Positions 47,358-57,625 of a DNA stretch of 64,000 nt are shown here, one piece after another. The stretch's first letter is position 1. Each line of letters begins with the position of its first letter. This DNA is from Dysidea avara (Eukaryota; Porifera; Demospongiae; Dictyoceratida; Dysideidae): positions 36,351,933 to 36,415,932 of the forward strand of contig NC_089279.1 of assembly GCF_963678975.1 (NCBI RefSeq). Reading direction: 5' to 3'. Position numbers and translations under genes: made by a program. The notes under the pieces were generated by a model. It saw only the letters and a program-made list of their open reading frames with translations, did no database searches and had not been told where the DNA came from.

Positions 47358-49413
47358 TAGAGTGGATTTAGGATTTTAAAAAGAGGAAAGGGAGGGCTAA
47401 CTCAAGTCACTAGGAGCGTTATGTGTAGGTGTGTAAAGTATGCTGAAGCTATGGGGGTCTGGGGACATGCCCAGGAAAACTTGAAAAAATAATGTAGATG
47501 TCAAAATACTTAAATTTCCACATAAATTTAATGCATACTTAAGATTCCAACATTATTGTGGTGAAATTAAGGACCATTTGATCATGTAGTTATCTCAGTC
47601 CCTTCAACTAAAATTAAATGACGTAAAGCTACAGTATCCTATTAGCTAGCTACCCACCACTAATATATCAGACTTTGCTGGCAATGGATACTTTGCTTGA
47701 CAGGGTGGCTGGTTAGAATCATTTTATACACATTACCATAATGCACAAAGAATGTCAAAAGGTCTAGGAGCATGCTCCTCCCACAGAAAATTTAAGTGCT
47801 TTGAGATTGAATTTGAGAGGATTTGTTACATGTGTACTTGATGGATAGAGTATTCCTTTAAGGCAATGAAACCTTATTGGTAATGACTGATCTATCTTTA
47901 AGCATTGGCAGTGGAGAGGGGGGCTAGGGGGCTGAAGCCCCCTTGGTCTGCTAAGGGGGCCTAACCACTCAGAATGACTACAATGATGATTTGTGAACCA
48001 GAGGTTGTTGACCAAGCAGTGTATTCACCTCTTTCCATTGAGTAGCTGCAAATTGAGGAAAACGACAAGTAGCTTTTAAGATACTCTATCATAGTCTTCA
48101 AACTATTTTTAAGGTACTAGTCTTGTAGCGGTCGACATCAGTAGGAGTAGAAGAATGCTCAGCAACATGTTTTGCTTTATACTTGGCCATAACAGCAGTG
48201 AGAATTTCAGTCGTCAACCATGGTGTTTGCCTCTTAAAGAAAGTACTTATATACAATTAATCTTTTTATGGAGCATATTCATCTATGCAGGTACAGAGCA
48301 TACTACAGAAGAACTCCCACATATTATTACCATCATCAAAAGTGTTCAACACTGACCATGCATGGCACACTAGAGAGGTGTGAATGGACATCGTCCCAAT
48401 TGCAGAATGTACAAATGAGATGGAACTGAAGTATATTGAGAAAGGACGTTAAAATCAACAATCTGAACTTGATGGCCACTTACACTAATAGCTTAGACAC
48501 AGTTGTGAGCAATGCACATGGTCAATAAGCATTGAAGACAATGGGGACATTGAGGGGAAATCAAGGCAGGTGTTTGGGTGATATTTTATCATGGACCATA
48601 CCCACACCTTCATCATCTGTACTGTGTGATTCTATTGTATTGGTGATGACATAGTTATGATAAGACAAGTTCATAAGTTGTATCATATCTATAGCATAAT
48701 TATTGATTTAGGCCTGAGTCAAATATGCTCAAAAATTTTGTCCAAAATGCTTTCAGGAATTTCCCAAAAAATTTTCACCTATTATGCTTTACAAAGTGAC
48801 TGTTCTATTAGAGAGTATCGATCTAAGGAGCTATACACAATGCATTTGAGTGCTTTAGTGCAGTTTCCACTGACTACTCTATTAGGGAGTATCAATCTAT
48901 TTTCCACTCCATAATTTGAAATATCCACCTATAATATGCTAGCATTATGCTGGCATAGCACTCCAGCCTATGCAGTTGCTATGGCTGTGCTTAGGAAAAT
49001 AGTGGCTTGAAAATCAGCCAATCTTATAATGAAATAATGGAAATGGACTGTCTACCAGCATGGAAATATACCTGAGTGGAGGACAGGAAACAGAGAATTT
49101 ATCTTATTATGCTGACATATATTTACTGCGTCAAATATGCCAGCATAATAAAAAGCACAATAAAGCTTGTATCTTCATCATTTAAGCAGCAGGTATAAAA
49201 AAAAATGCAAGTTTGTGCTGACTCAAAAGCACACTGACATGTGAATCAAGGCTGCTGTTCAGTATGCAAGAGGAACCAAAAAATAACGGAATATTTTAGA
49301 GCTGACAGTAAACAGATGTGGGTGGTGGATGGGAAACAGAATTTATGATTTGGAGTGGCCTAAAAGTGAAGAGGGGCTTCACTCCCACTCCCCATCCTCG
49401 ATCCACCTCTGCT
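47358..49413. mobile_element. 2.06-kb inserted element splitting the NLR pseudogene
   Basis: Comparison with the intact gene places the insertion exactly: 'caataatgt' before and 'actctacc' after are adjacent in the intact intron (gtgtcc missing). The ends AGAGTGGATTTAGG and CTCGATCCACCTCTGCT are related inverted repeats resembling the CAGGGGCGGATC family. The interior holds the family's 'gggggtctgggg-catgc' block, a LINE fragment at 48060-48360, an outer-MITE end copy at 49283-49363 and two copies of the 20-nt motif at 48797 and 48869. It is a composite of nested insertions. Confidence 0.65.
48060..48360 (-). mobile_element. LINE (non-LTR retrotransposon) fragment
   Basis: On the minus strand the frame reads PWLTTEILTAVMAKYKAK followed by HSSTPTDVDRYKTS. 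This matches the linker between endonuclease and reverse transcriptase in Jockey/CR1-type LINE ORF2, where 'PW-x-T-x-E-I' is common. Only this piece is left; upstream frames are broken. Confidence 0.6.
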
Positions 49414-49438
49414 ACTCTACCTTGATCAGTGATCAATG

Positions 49439-49483
49439 CCTGACATGGACAAGTCAATGGTCCATTGACTTGTCCATGTCAGG
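49439..49483. repeat. perfect 22-bp palindromic arms with 1-base centre
   Basis: Positions 49439-49460 and 49462-49483 are exact reverse complements (core GACATGGACAAGTCAATGG). The right arm is genuine linker-exon sequence of the NLR copy (MDKS coding). The left arm is an inverted extra copy of it, so this is a local fold-back duplication. Confidence 0.9.
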
Positions 49484-50048
49484 CTTGGAGGTCACTATAG
49501 CTAGTGAAGACAATAATACATGTATTATTGTTTACCTACGCGTGCTGTATACACACACAATATATATAGCTAGTCACCTTTACAGGAGCTTGATCACTGG
49601 ACACTGCAGGTCACTCGATAAATTTTAAACAACATCTCCCAACTAGCAGAGGGAGCCACTCCTCCAACACAACATCATAACAAGGCCTTGCTTTATCACG
49701 ATTATAACATTTTACAGTTTTATGATGTCAAGTGTTCCACTGGGCAGACCCAGTAGTGTTCCTGTCATTCTCCAATGAGCTGCATATTGTGGAGTTATTA
49801 GGCTATGAAGATCCTTCAGTAGTGGAGTACTGGTAGCTGTATATTCACATTATTTTATTTCTAACACCCTACCAGTGACACTCTTCTTCAACTGATCTAT
49901 TCCTCAGTCATGTCACGTTACGCGTATACGGGACTAACACATCAACCACACTTCCAAATGTTGTGAGTGCTCGGAAGTCATCTCCATATATGGATTTTAC
50001 TGAATTCCTAAATAAAGTGGTGTTATCCGGATAATCTCCGGAACAGTT

Positions 50049-50082
50049 ATGGAGTATAATCGCGATCACTGTCCAAAGGCGG
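50049..50082 (+). CDS. candidate first coding exon of the CAP-Gly/kinase gene (tentative)
   Basis: ATG at 50049 starts a short open exon (MEYNRDHCPKA) ending in GTGTGT with phase 1, the phase needed by the exon at 52551. The encoded peptide is too short to judge, the donor is average, and the intron would be 2.5 kb. Other first exons between 50083 and 52550 are possible, including one using the strong acceptor at about 51314. Treat as a guess. Confidence 0.25.
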
Positions 50083-52550
50083 GTGTGTAGAAGTTTATGT
50101 CAGTACTGGTAGACGATGACAACAGAATTCTCAGCTGGACCCAGACGATACGGTAACTGATACACTCAGTGTCTCGCCATCTTGTATAGATAATACCGTT
50201 ATAAACGACTGTTTATATCAAGGGTTACATAGTGTTGGTATTTCACGGCTACACACTCGCTATAAGGGGAATGGAGGGGACCAGATCTTAATACTTTGGG
50301 GGCTTCCCTAGGTGATGAACTTTTAGAAGAAAAGGTTAGGGAGAACCCCTTCAATCATGGAGCGGGATCCAGTAAAGGGTGTGGCCCCTTGTAAACTGCT
50401 CAGAGTCTGGTCCCTCACATATTTCGTTACTATCACAATATAAACAATAAGCCATGCTTGGTTCTCGATCCACCAATCTTATTTGGACCACAAAATAGTT
50501 ATCATACATGTTGCAAGGACAGCATTTTACATGTTACTTGTCATTATGATCATAGTGTCAGTAGGTATATTATCTATGTTATGATGAATTTATGTCCTCT
50601 GTCAAGAACTTTTACTTAAATAAGCTGTATTTTGTATATACAGTATGTACAAAATCCAAATATATATAATTATATTACTTTATTTAACACTTTCACACCT
50701 CAAATCCAAGGAGCCGTCCGGGCTACATTTCATATGTAACTGGGCTGCTTTTTGTATTTAGCCAGGCTACATACGAAATGTAGCCGGACTACAACTGGGC
50801 AGTGATTATATAGATGTTGCGGCCAAAATCGATTGTGGGGATCGATTAATACTCGCGTGATTATGATGCACGACTTGGATTTCACCATGAAAACCACTCA
50901 GATGGAGAGTGTTTTGTTTACATGTGTAACGTAGTTGCCTAGTGGTGTGTTTTGTACTGTGTTTATTGTTGTGTGTGTACTCTGGTAGGGAAGAATGACT
51001 TTTGCCGACTAACATGAGGTTAAAATAAAAATCAAATCACTTGGATGGGTTGTATTCTGTTATTGCATCCTATATCCTGTAGTCTTTCAGAAAGGGTCTT
51101 GCCCACAGTATGCACTTATCAATAGTGCTTATCTGTTAGAGAGTTTCAACTATCCAGGAGAAAGTGAGACTATGCTGCTTACACTGTTGTAGATATTTTT
51201 GTCTCTTTTATAAGGTAAGGGGGTTTCCCATCGACCACCTGCGTCTGTTTACTGTCAACACTAAAATGTTCCATTATTCCATATTCTTCTATTATTTTGT
51301 GATTTTCTTTACAGACAGAGAAAACTATTCTTGTAAGGGTGCCAGCTCACATGTCAGTGTGCTATACACAAATTCACATAGCTAGCATGGTCTGGGTGGT
51401 AATTACAGGGCTGTTTACTGTATATCTATTAAGCGTTACCTTTGTAATAACAAACAAGTTTAAAAGATGTACTTCTGGTCTGCTTTACTCTACCAAGTAA
51501 CCTCACATAGTATTTTTTTGTTAGTTCTGTAATACGAATTGCCAAGAGTAAGTAAGAGCTATTGAATGGCATATTGTTATGCAAATAAAATAGTAATCTG
51601 AGATGTACATGGCAACAGTTCTTTGTCTGCCAGTTTTCAACAAAGTATTCAACAATTATTATTCACAAATAAAACTTGTAAGTTATGTAACTATAACTTG
51701 ATTGCTCAAGGAGCTGTAGCACAAATGAATTTATTACCACTATCTTTGAGATCTGCTTACCAGTGGCCTTTTGTTAACTATATAATGACATAGCTTTGTC
51801 AATATTTGTGAGATTACTCAATTAGCTATACATCCTGGCCACATTACTATAGTACTGTTATTGGATGGAGTATAATTACAGGGGCATACCTAGGAGAAGT
51901 TTTCAGAGTTTCAGGAAACCCCTTTGGATTTATATACTACTTGGAACATAAGAGGCTTCAAAATTTAAAATAAATCAGGGAGATCCCCTATGAATCAGAT
52001 ATAAACTTTTATCTAAGCCTGTATCTAAGTTTAGTTTTTCACATGATATTTATTATGTTAGTACTATTCTGAACCGTAACTTAAGTGAAAATGGTTGTGA
52101 TAACAGTCAGGTAATGTTTTAGTATTAACTGCAATGGAAACAATATGTCTCTGAAATTAGCTACCAAATTTCATCAATCTTTGCAATATTGAACCTTTTC
52201 AGCATCTGACAGCATGAGATCTAATATCTAAAATATTATTGGAAACTCCAGAAATTGCTAGAACCATCCCCGTTGGTGGTAAGTACTTGGAGATGGAGGT
52301 TAGTGAGGTGATTTCTGCTCTGTCTACCATTACATGATGCACTTGTTACTATAGCACAATTTAGCTGATGTATTTGATATAGAGACTTTGGTGCCCAGGG
52401 TATAGTACCAACTATATTGCTACCCTTATAGTTATTTTGCTTCCCTCCACATCCTGCCAAATATTTATAACACTAGTATATGTATATTTATACATGTATT
52501 ATATTGATAATGTTCAGTAGCAAGTTGTAAATAAAGTTGGCTATTTACAG
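50083..52550. other. likely first intron and 5' region of the kinase gene
   Basis: Contains an imperfect inverted repeat at 50715-50791 (GGCTACATTTC against GAAATGTAGCC) typical of a small foldback element. The rest is AT-rich and has no recognised coding exon. The region also separates the divergent NLR pseudogene from the kinase gene. Confidence 0.45.
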
Positions 52551-55500
52551 GCGAAGTTACAGCTAGTCAGCAGCAGCAGCAACCCAAATGGGCCATCACT
52601 TTAGTGGACTGTGATGGATATGACAGTAGTAACTCAGAGAAATCACAAGCAGAAAACACTCCTGTGAAGATCAAAGTGTTTAAGGGTAGCCTAGTGCAAG
52701 AAGCTGGTGGTATAAGGTCAACAAGATTAGCTACTGATAAGCCACAGCCACTAAATTATAAGGACATAACAAACCCCACTGTGTGGTGTACATTATATGG
52801 AGATGAAGTCCTTCCTATTAGTGAGCACCAGAAGGAGTTATTGCTGGGTGTGGAAGATTGTGTCACCAGATACTTGATGATAAACAAATTGAACTGGGTT
52901 AAGGGGCTACGTACTGGACGTGACGTGTTTGTGTTAATGCCAGACCAAACATACTGCAAAGCTGTAGTCCGTTATATTGGCAATGTAGAAGAAGCAGTCG
53001 GGATAAGATTTGGCCTTGAGTTATTGGTTAGTTTATAGTTGTTACCATGGTGACATTGTATCTGTATATACTCTATAGGAGCGTAAAGGTGAAGGGTGTG
53101 GTCATGGCATGTTATGGGGTCACCGATACTTCAAGTGTGCCATAAATTGTGGAATGTTTGTTGCCATGGACCAACTGGCAGACACCAGACCACTAAAGAG
53201 AAGTGATATTAGTAGAGTAAAGCAGTTAGGGGACAGGGTGACATGTTATGATGTTGATGGTCTAGAGGTGAAGGGAACTGTTCGATGGATCGGTGAAGAT
53301 AGAACAGAACAACCAGTGTATGGAATTGAAATGGTATGAAATGACAAATGTACCATACATGTCCAGGTGTATGTTGTGAACTTGTGTACAGTGATATGAA
53401 GAACCTTGGTATTTCTTCTTCAGTTTAAAAACTAGAAAAGGTCACATCTTGCCTGAGTAAAAGAATAAAACAAAAGAAGCACGGTAGCATAATTAAACCA
53501 TCCATAACATTGTCTCAAGCCCCATGCATGTTTAATATACCTAGGTTATGTGAACCTCATAAACTTTGAATTCTCAGGTTGAGTTAAATAGGTACCCTTT
53601 AGCACTTAGGAATGCCTTACCATGTTTTCCATTCCAAACTCATTGCAGTTGGTGTACAACTTACAAATACACATTATAGAACAGTTGACAATGCTCGTGT
53701 TAGCTAACATAGCAACCACAACATGTTCTCTAACGGGAATCACTGCATGCATTGTAAGTTTTGAAATATCATTTTGATATCAAAGATATGACTATGGCCT
53801 CTTGTCGCAAGTAAAACCGGCTGTTTTTGCACATTCCTCAAATTCCATTTAATTGCTTCTCTGTTATCCATAATAACAAAGGAGTGGACAGCCAAAGTTT
53901 CAGCTTTTTGTGATGAATGGCCTTGGAGTTATAGTGCTAGACGTTTGGAACAGGAATAAACTCGATTTGTACAGCAAATAAATTAGACACTTATTTAATC
54001 GATCATGACTGAAACAAGCTATGAAGACTGGGCAGTCTGTTCACCATGAACTGGAACATCGATCAATATAATAATTATAGTGTTTTTCCTGTACATCTCC
54101 GTGTGGACAAAGAAGAAGGTCATTCCAACAATGAAATGATGATGGTTAATGTCTACCGCATCATAAAAAGTGTCCATAACTCACGTGCCGTACACTGTAC
54201 AAACACGCAACAAAGATTTTCTTACTCATCATGAACAGGAGAATCTGGTGGTGTATAGGTTTGTTGATTTGAGCTTTGTTTCAGTACATACCAAAGCAAT
54301 TAAAATGTGCATAATTTTTATTTAGCATGTGTATTTTACCCAGTTTGTTTTATAGCAACATAGAATTTTGCAAAAACAACCAGTTTTCGCTCAGCTGGTC
54401 ACAATGCTTAATGTTCAAGGATGAAAATTTTGCAGATAGCCAAAATCCTTTGAAAATTTGTACATATATGGTACTTTAATAGAGCATTCATGTATTCTAA
54501 TCTAGCAGTCAGGTGTCATGTATAAAATTGCTATACAATGAAACCTGTGTATTAAAGACACTTTGGGATTGGCCAAAAGTGTCCTGATCATCAAGTGTGA
54601 AGCTGGAATCTGCAAATAATTACATATTTCTTATCATTTACGATAGGACGGTTGAGAGATAGTTGAACAATGATAAACCCTAATGAAAAACGAGAAGTCA
54701 CAATTGTTAAGTACTGACTGAATGCAGAGGAAATCCTGGATCCCAGGCTGTGTGGCTCCTCTGGCACTTGCCTAGACTACAAGCTGTCTGTGGATCAAGT
54801 CACTGCCTGGTCTGGGATTTTTTCCGCATTCAGCATAGTTTTCAGGTTCATGCTGCTGACTCCCTGTGCTTCAGGCTAACTTGTTGCCTCCCTGCAGGTC
54901 CCTAGAGGGATAGTTGAATAACAATGAATGATTTATGTAGCTACACATGTGCATGGGTTTCCTATGTCCTTACTGACATTTTCTCAAATACCACTGGAAG
55001 ACTGTAGCAATGTGTTTCTGTGTTGCATCACTTGCGTGTTTAGTTGAGGAAACAATGATCATATTGATCACTGCACCCTTACCCTTTTACAAGTAACAAT
55101 ATTGCACCCTCACGCTAGCTTAAATTTGTCATTTTACAGGATAAAATTGTAGACTGTAGCAAGTTTGAAGCTAATTTGAAGGAAATGGATCACCACTTGT
55201 TTACAACAGCTAGTGACCACTCCAAGCTATTCCTCCCATCCTATTGTGTTATAAATGAAATTGCTAACCAGTATGGTACAGCACCTGTGGAAGATGATGA
55301 CAAACTTGAGAGAGGGATTGTTGAGAGTGGAATTCGACGGAAAAGAATTCAACAATCTAAACAAAAACTACAATTACAAGATGATGCTGAAATTGATGAA
55401 ACCATGTTGGATCCAGTGAGGCAGAGGAAGATTTTAGATGACATGAAGAGTGGAAGAAAGATGACAAGATCACAGTCAGTGGCAGCAACAGAACATGCTC

Positions 55501-57195
55501 ATCCTCAGCCATACTCAATGTCACAATCATCTTCACCACATCACACACTTGATCGAGGTGACTCTGACCCTACCAATACTCATTCCTACGATCGACACAA
55601 CTCTTACCACAGTGTCCATCATCTTTGTCAATATGACCCCCCAGCTGAAGTTATCCCATCCCAACATCTTACCTATTATTCATCACCTAGCAACTCAGCC
55701 AATATAGGGTACTTCCCCACTGCATCACATGATCACCAGGCTACAAGTCATGTCTCCTCTCATCTAATGATGAGATCTCCTTCACAGCAACACTACACAC
55801 TTACAGACTGTGAAACAGCTAGTAACACAACTCCAGCTGTTAACAACACATCATCCTTGGATACTGTTATATCTGTTGGAGATCAAGTCACTTCTTCCTA
55901 TGATGACCTACCACCAGAATCAGATGGACCAGCGGCTGTGGTAATAGGCAGTAGAGTAAAATATGGTGATCCTCCTTTGTATGGAGTAGTGCAATGGATA
56001 GGACGGTTGAACAATGATCCAATGGCTGGAGTAGAACTGGTCAGTGTTAGTAATAATAGTGATGTGATATTGTTTGGTTGTGTAGGAAGAGGAAGTAGAC
56101 TGGGCTGGTGATGGCACTTTCAATGGAGTGTTATATTTCTCATCACCAAAGGGAAAGGGTGTGTTTGTATCACTGTCAGGATTACAGGTTGACGACAGAC
56201 TGACCATCCCCAGCACAGGTAACATGCATAGCTAGAGTACAAATAGCTGACATGAATTACGTGTTTTAGTGGAGCCAGTAGACATCATTGAGCCTGGGGT
56301 TCGTGAAGAGCTTGCTGAAGTGAAGGGTCAACTACATCAGTTACAGAGACAACATGTGATGCTACAAGATCAATTCGTTACTCTACAACATCAGATCACC
56401 AGCCTCTATAATATGGTAGTGACCAGTAGGATGTGGCTGGTGTCCTGTGATGAGATAGAAATTAGAGAGGAGATTGACAGAGGAGCTTGGGCCACACTAC
56501 ACAGAGCCAAGTTCAGAGGAGCTACTGTGGCAGCCAAGTGTCTGCACAGTCTCATCAGTACTCCAGAAACTAGAGAGTTGTTTAAGAAAGAGATGGAGAT
56601 GTGTCTCCTCTGTCAGCATCAAAATATCGTCACCTTCCTGGGTGCTACTCTTGATGACAATCCAGTGATGTTGATGGAACTAATGGACGTGTCTCTTCGC
56701 AAGGCACTCACTAATAATTACATTGACAATCACCACATCTTTGGGGTAAGCATTGACGTTGCTAGGGCACTGTTGTTCCTACACAGCTGGCTACCTCACC
56801 CAATAATTCATGGTGATGTGAACAGTGCTAATGTGTTATTAATGAGAGATTACCCTAATCAACAATGGCTAGCTAAGCTTGCTGACTTTGGTTGTGCTAG
56901 ATTACAGCAATTAACTGCTAGTAGAGTTAGTTCTGGAGCTGCTGCTTATGCTGCTCCTGAGGTTAATGACCAGCGTCAGCACTCGACTAAACTGGACGTG
57001 TACAGTTATGGAGTTGTACTACTAGAAATGCTAACTAAGACATTTCCTTTCCAAAAGGTGGATAAGTTGTTAGAGACAGTAGGTAGACAGTTTCCACAAC
57101 ACCACCAGTTGATCAGTGAATGTGTTAGGCAACAACCAACTACCCGACCATCAATTGATAATGTTCTTGAGAGGTTGAATACACTACCTAGATAA
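52551..57195 (+). CDS. CYLD-like triple CAP-Gly protein with C-terminal kinase domain (5' end not resolved)
   Basis: Exons 52551-53026, 53079-53333, 55140-56039, 56086-56218 and 56270-57195 join in matching phases (1, 0, 0, 0, 1). They code about 896 residues after an unresolved first exon. Three CAP-Gly domains resemble those of CYLD: the first spans exons 1-2 (KGLRTGRDVFVLMPD, RYIGN, FGLELLERKGEGCGHG, YFKCAINCGMFVAMDQL), the second spans exons 2-3 (GTVRWIGED, YGIEM), and the third spans exons 3-4 (IGSRVKYGDPPLYGVVQWIG, MAGVELEEE, GDGTFNGVLYF). A Gln/Leu coiled coil follows (56290-56430), then a kinase of TKL type: VAAK Lys at 56536, HGD for HRD with Asp at 56815, ADFG at 56881, AAPE. The glycine loop is weak (DRGAWATL). 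CYLD itself ends in a USP protease, absent here. Likely microtubule- or NEMO/TRAF-linked immune signalling, by inference. Confidence 0.85.
53334..55139. other. 1.8-kb intron with three repeat families
   Basis: Intron inside the second CAP-Gly domain. 53770-53970 resembles repeats at 32030-32240 and 59980-60250 ('aagtttcagc', 'gatttgtacagcaa'). 54535-54600 is a single-unit copy of the repeat expanded at 24074. 54720-54900 is the second copy of the 14690 repeat. No exon is seen. Confidence 0.55.
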
Positions 57196-57408
57196 CTTCT
57201 CTGCAGAGTAGCATTGCTCCTTTTTTTGTAGAAAAGGAGAGTACAGTTTAAAACTGACTACACTCTTTATTACGGAAAATGTCTCAGAGCCGGTACACTG
57301 CAACTATTTATGACAATTGTGTTTTTGTTATTTCAGTAACTCATGTAGATAAAACTGCACCTGTGCAAGTACTGTAACCATAGATTAACCTCTCTAGCTA
57401 TATATTAA

Positions 57409-57414
57409 AATAAA
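57409..57414 (+). terminator. polyadenylation signal of the kinase gene
   Basis: AATAAA about 215 bases after the kinase stop codon and about 210 bases before the next gene's ATG. Confidence 0.55.
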
Positions 57415-57625
57415 ATTACTATCATTGTATATCTGGTTGGGTTGGGCTAATTATAAGCTAATCCTGTGCTCTCAGTCACAGTAGCAAATTATCCCTTACT
57501 GAAGCACACACGTGCCCCGGCATAGCTACGTACTACGGCAGCTATATGGACTCCAATATGAAAATACCCGTAGATATACGGAGTTCTCATAATACGGATT
57601 TCCGCCCCCACACGACCAACCATCA

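Larger units (their letters stand above)
45303..49930 (-). pseudogene. broken paralogue of the Death-NACHT-LRR receptor
   Basis: Minus-strand copy of the 37606-40457 gene. In gene order, the Death-domain exon is recognisable at about 49575-49845, the short linker exon at about 49415-49500, and the NACHT and LRR part at 45303-47350 (for example ALNGFGLMQAVQHFG, FNFVHFSVQEFLATYHITQL, PGIGKSVLLKEIAYRW). The coding sequence is split over at least seven frames by frameshifts and stops. The LRR part has lost a segment near 45640, where two repeats are missing compared with the intact gene, and the NACHT part is shifted at about 46660, 46880 and 47110. A 2-kb transposon-like insertion at 47358-49413 separates the Death and NACHT parts, and the linker exon carries a fold-back duplication. 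It is surely non-functional as a whole receptor. Confidence 0.85.

Noticed and set aside
50100-50155. Open stretch MSVLVDDDNRILSWTQTI as first exon of the kinase gene
   Set aside because: Its donor leaves phase 2, and joining to the exon at 52551 would give an immediate stop. It would require an unseen additional exon.
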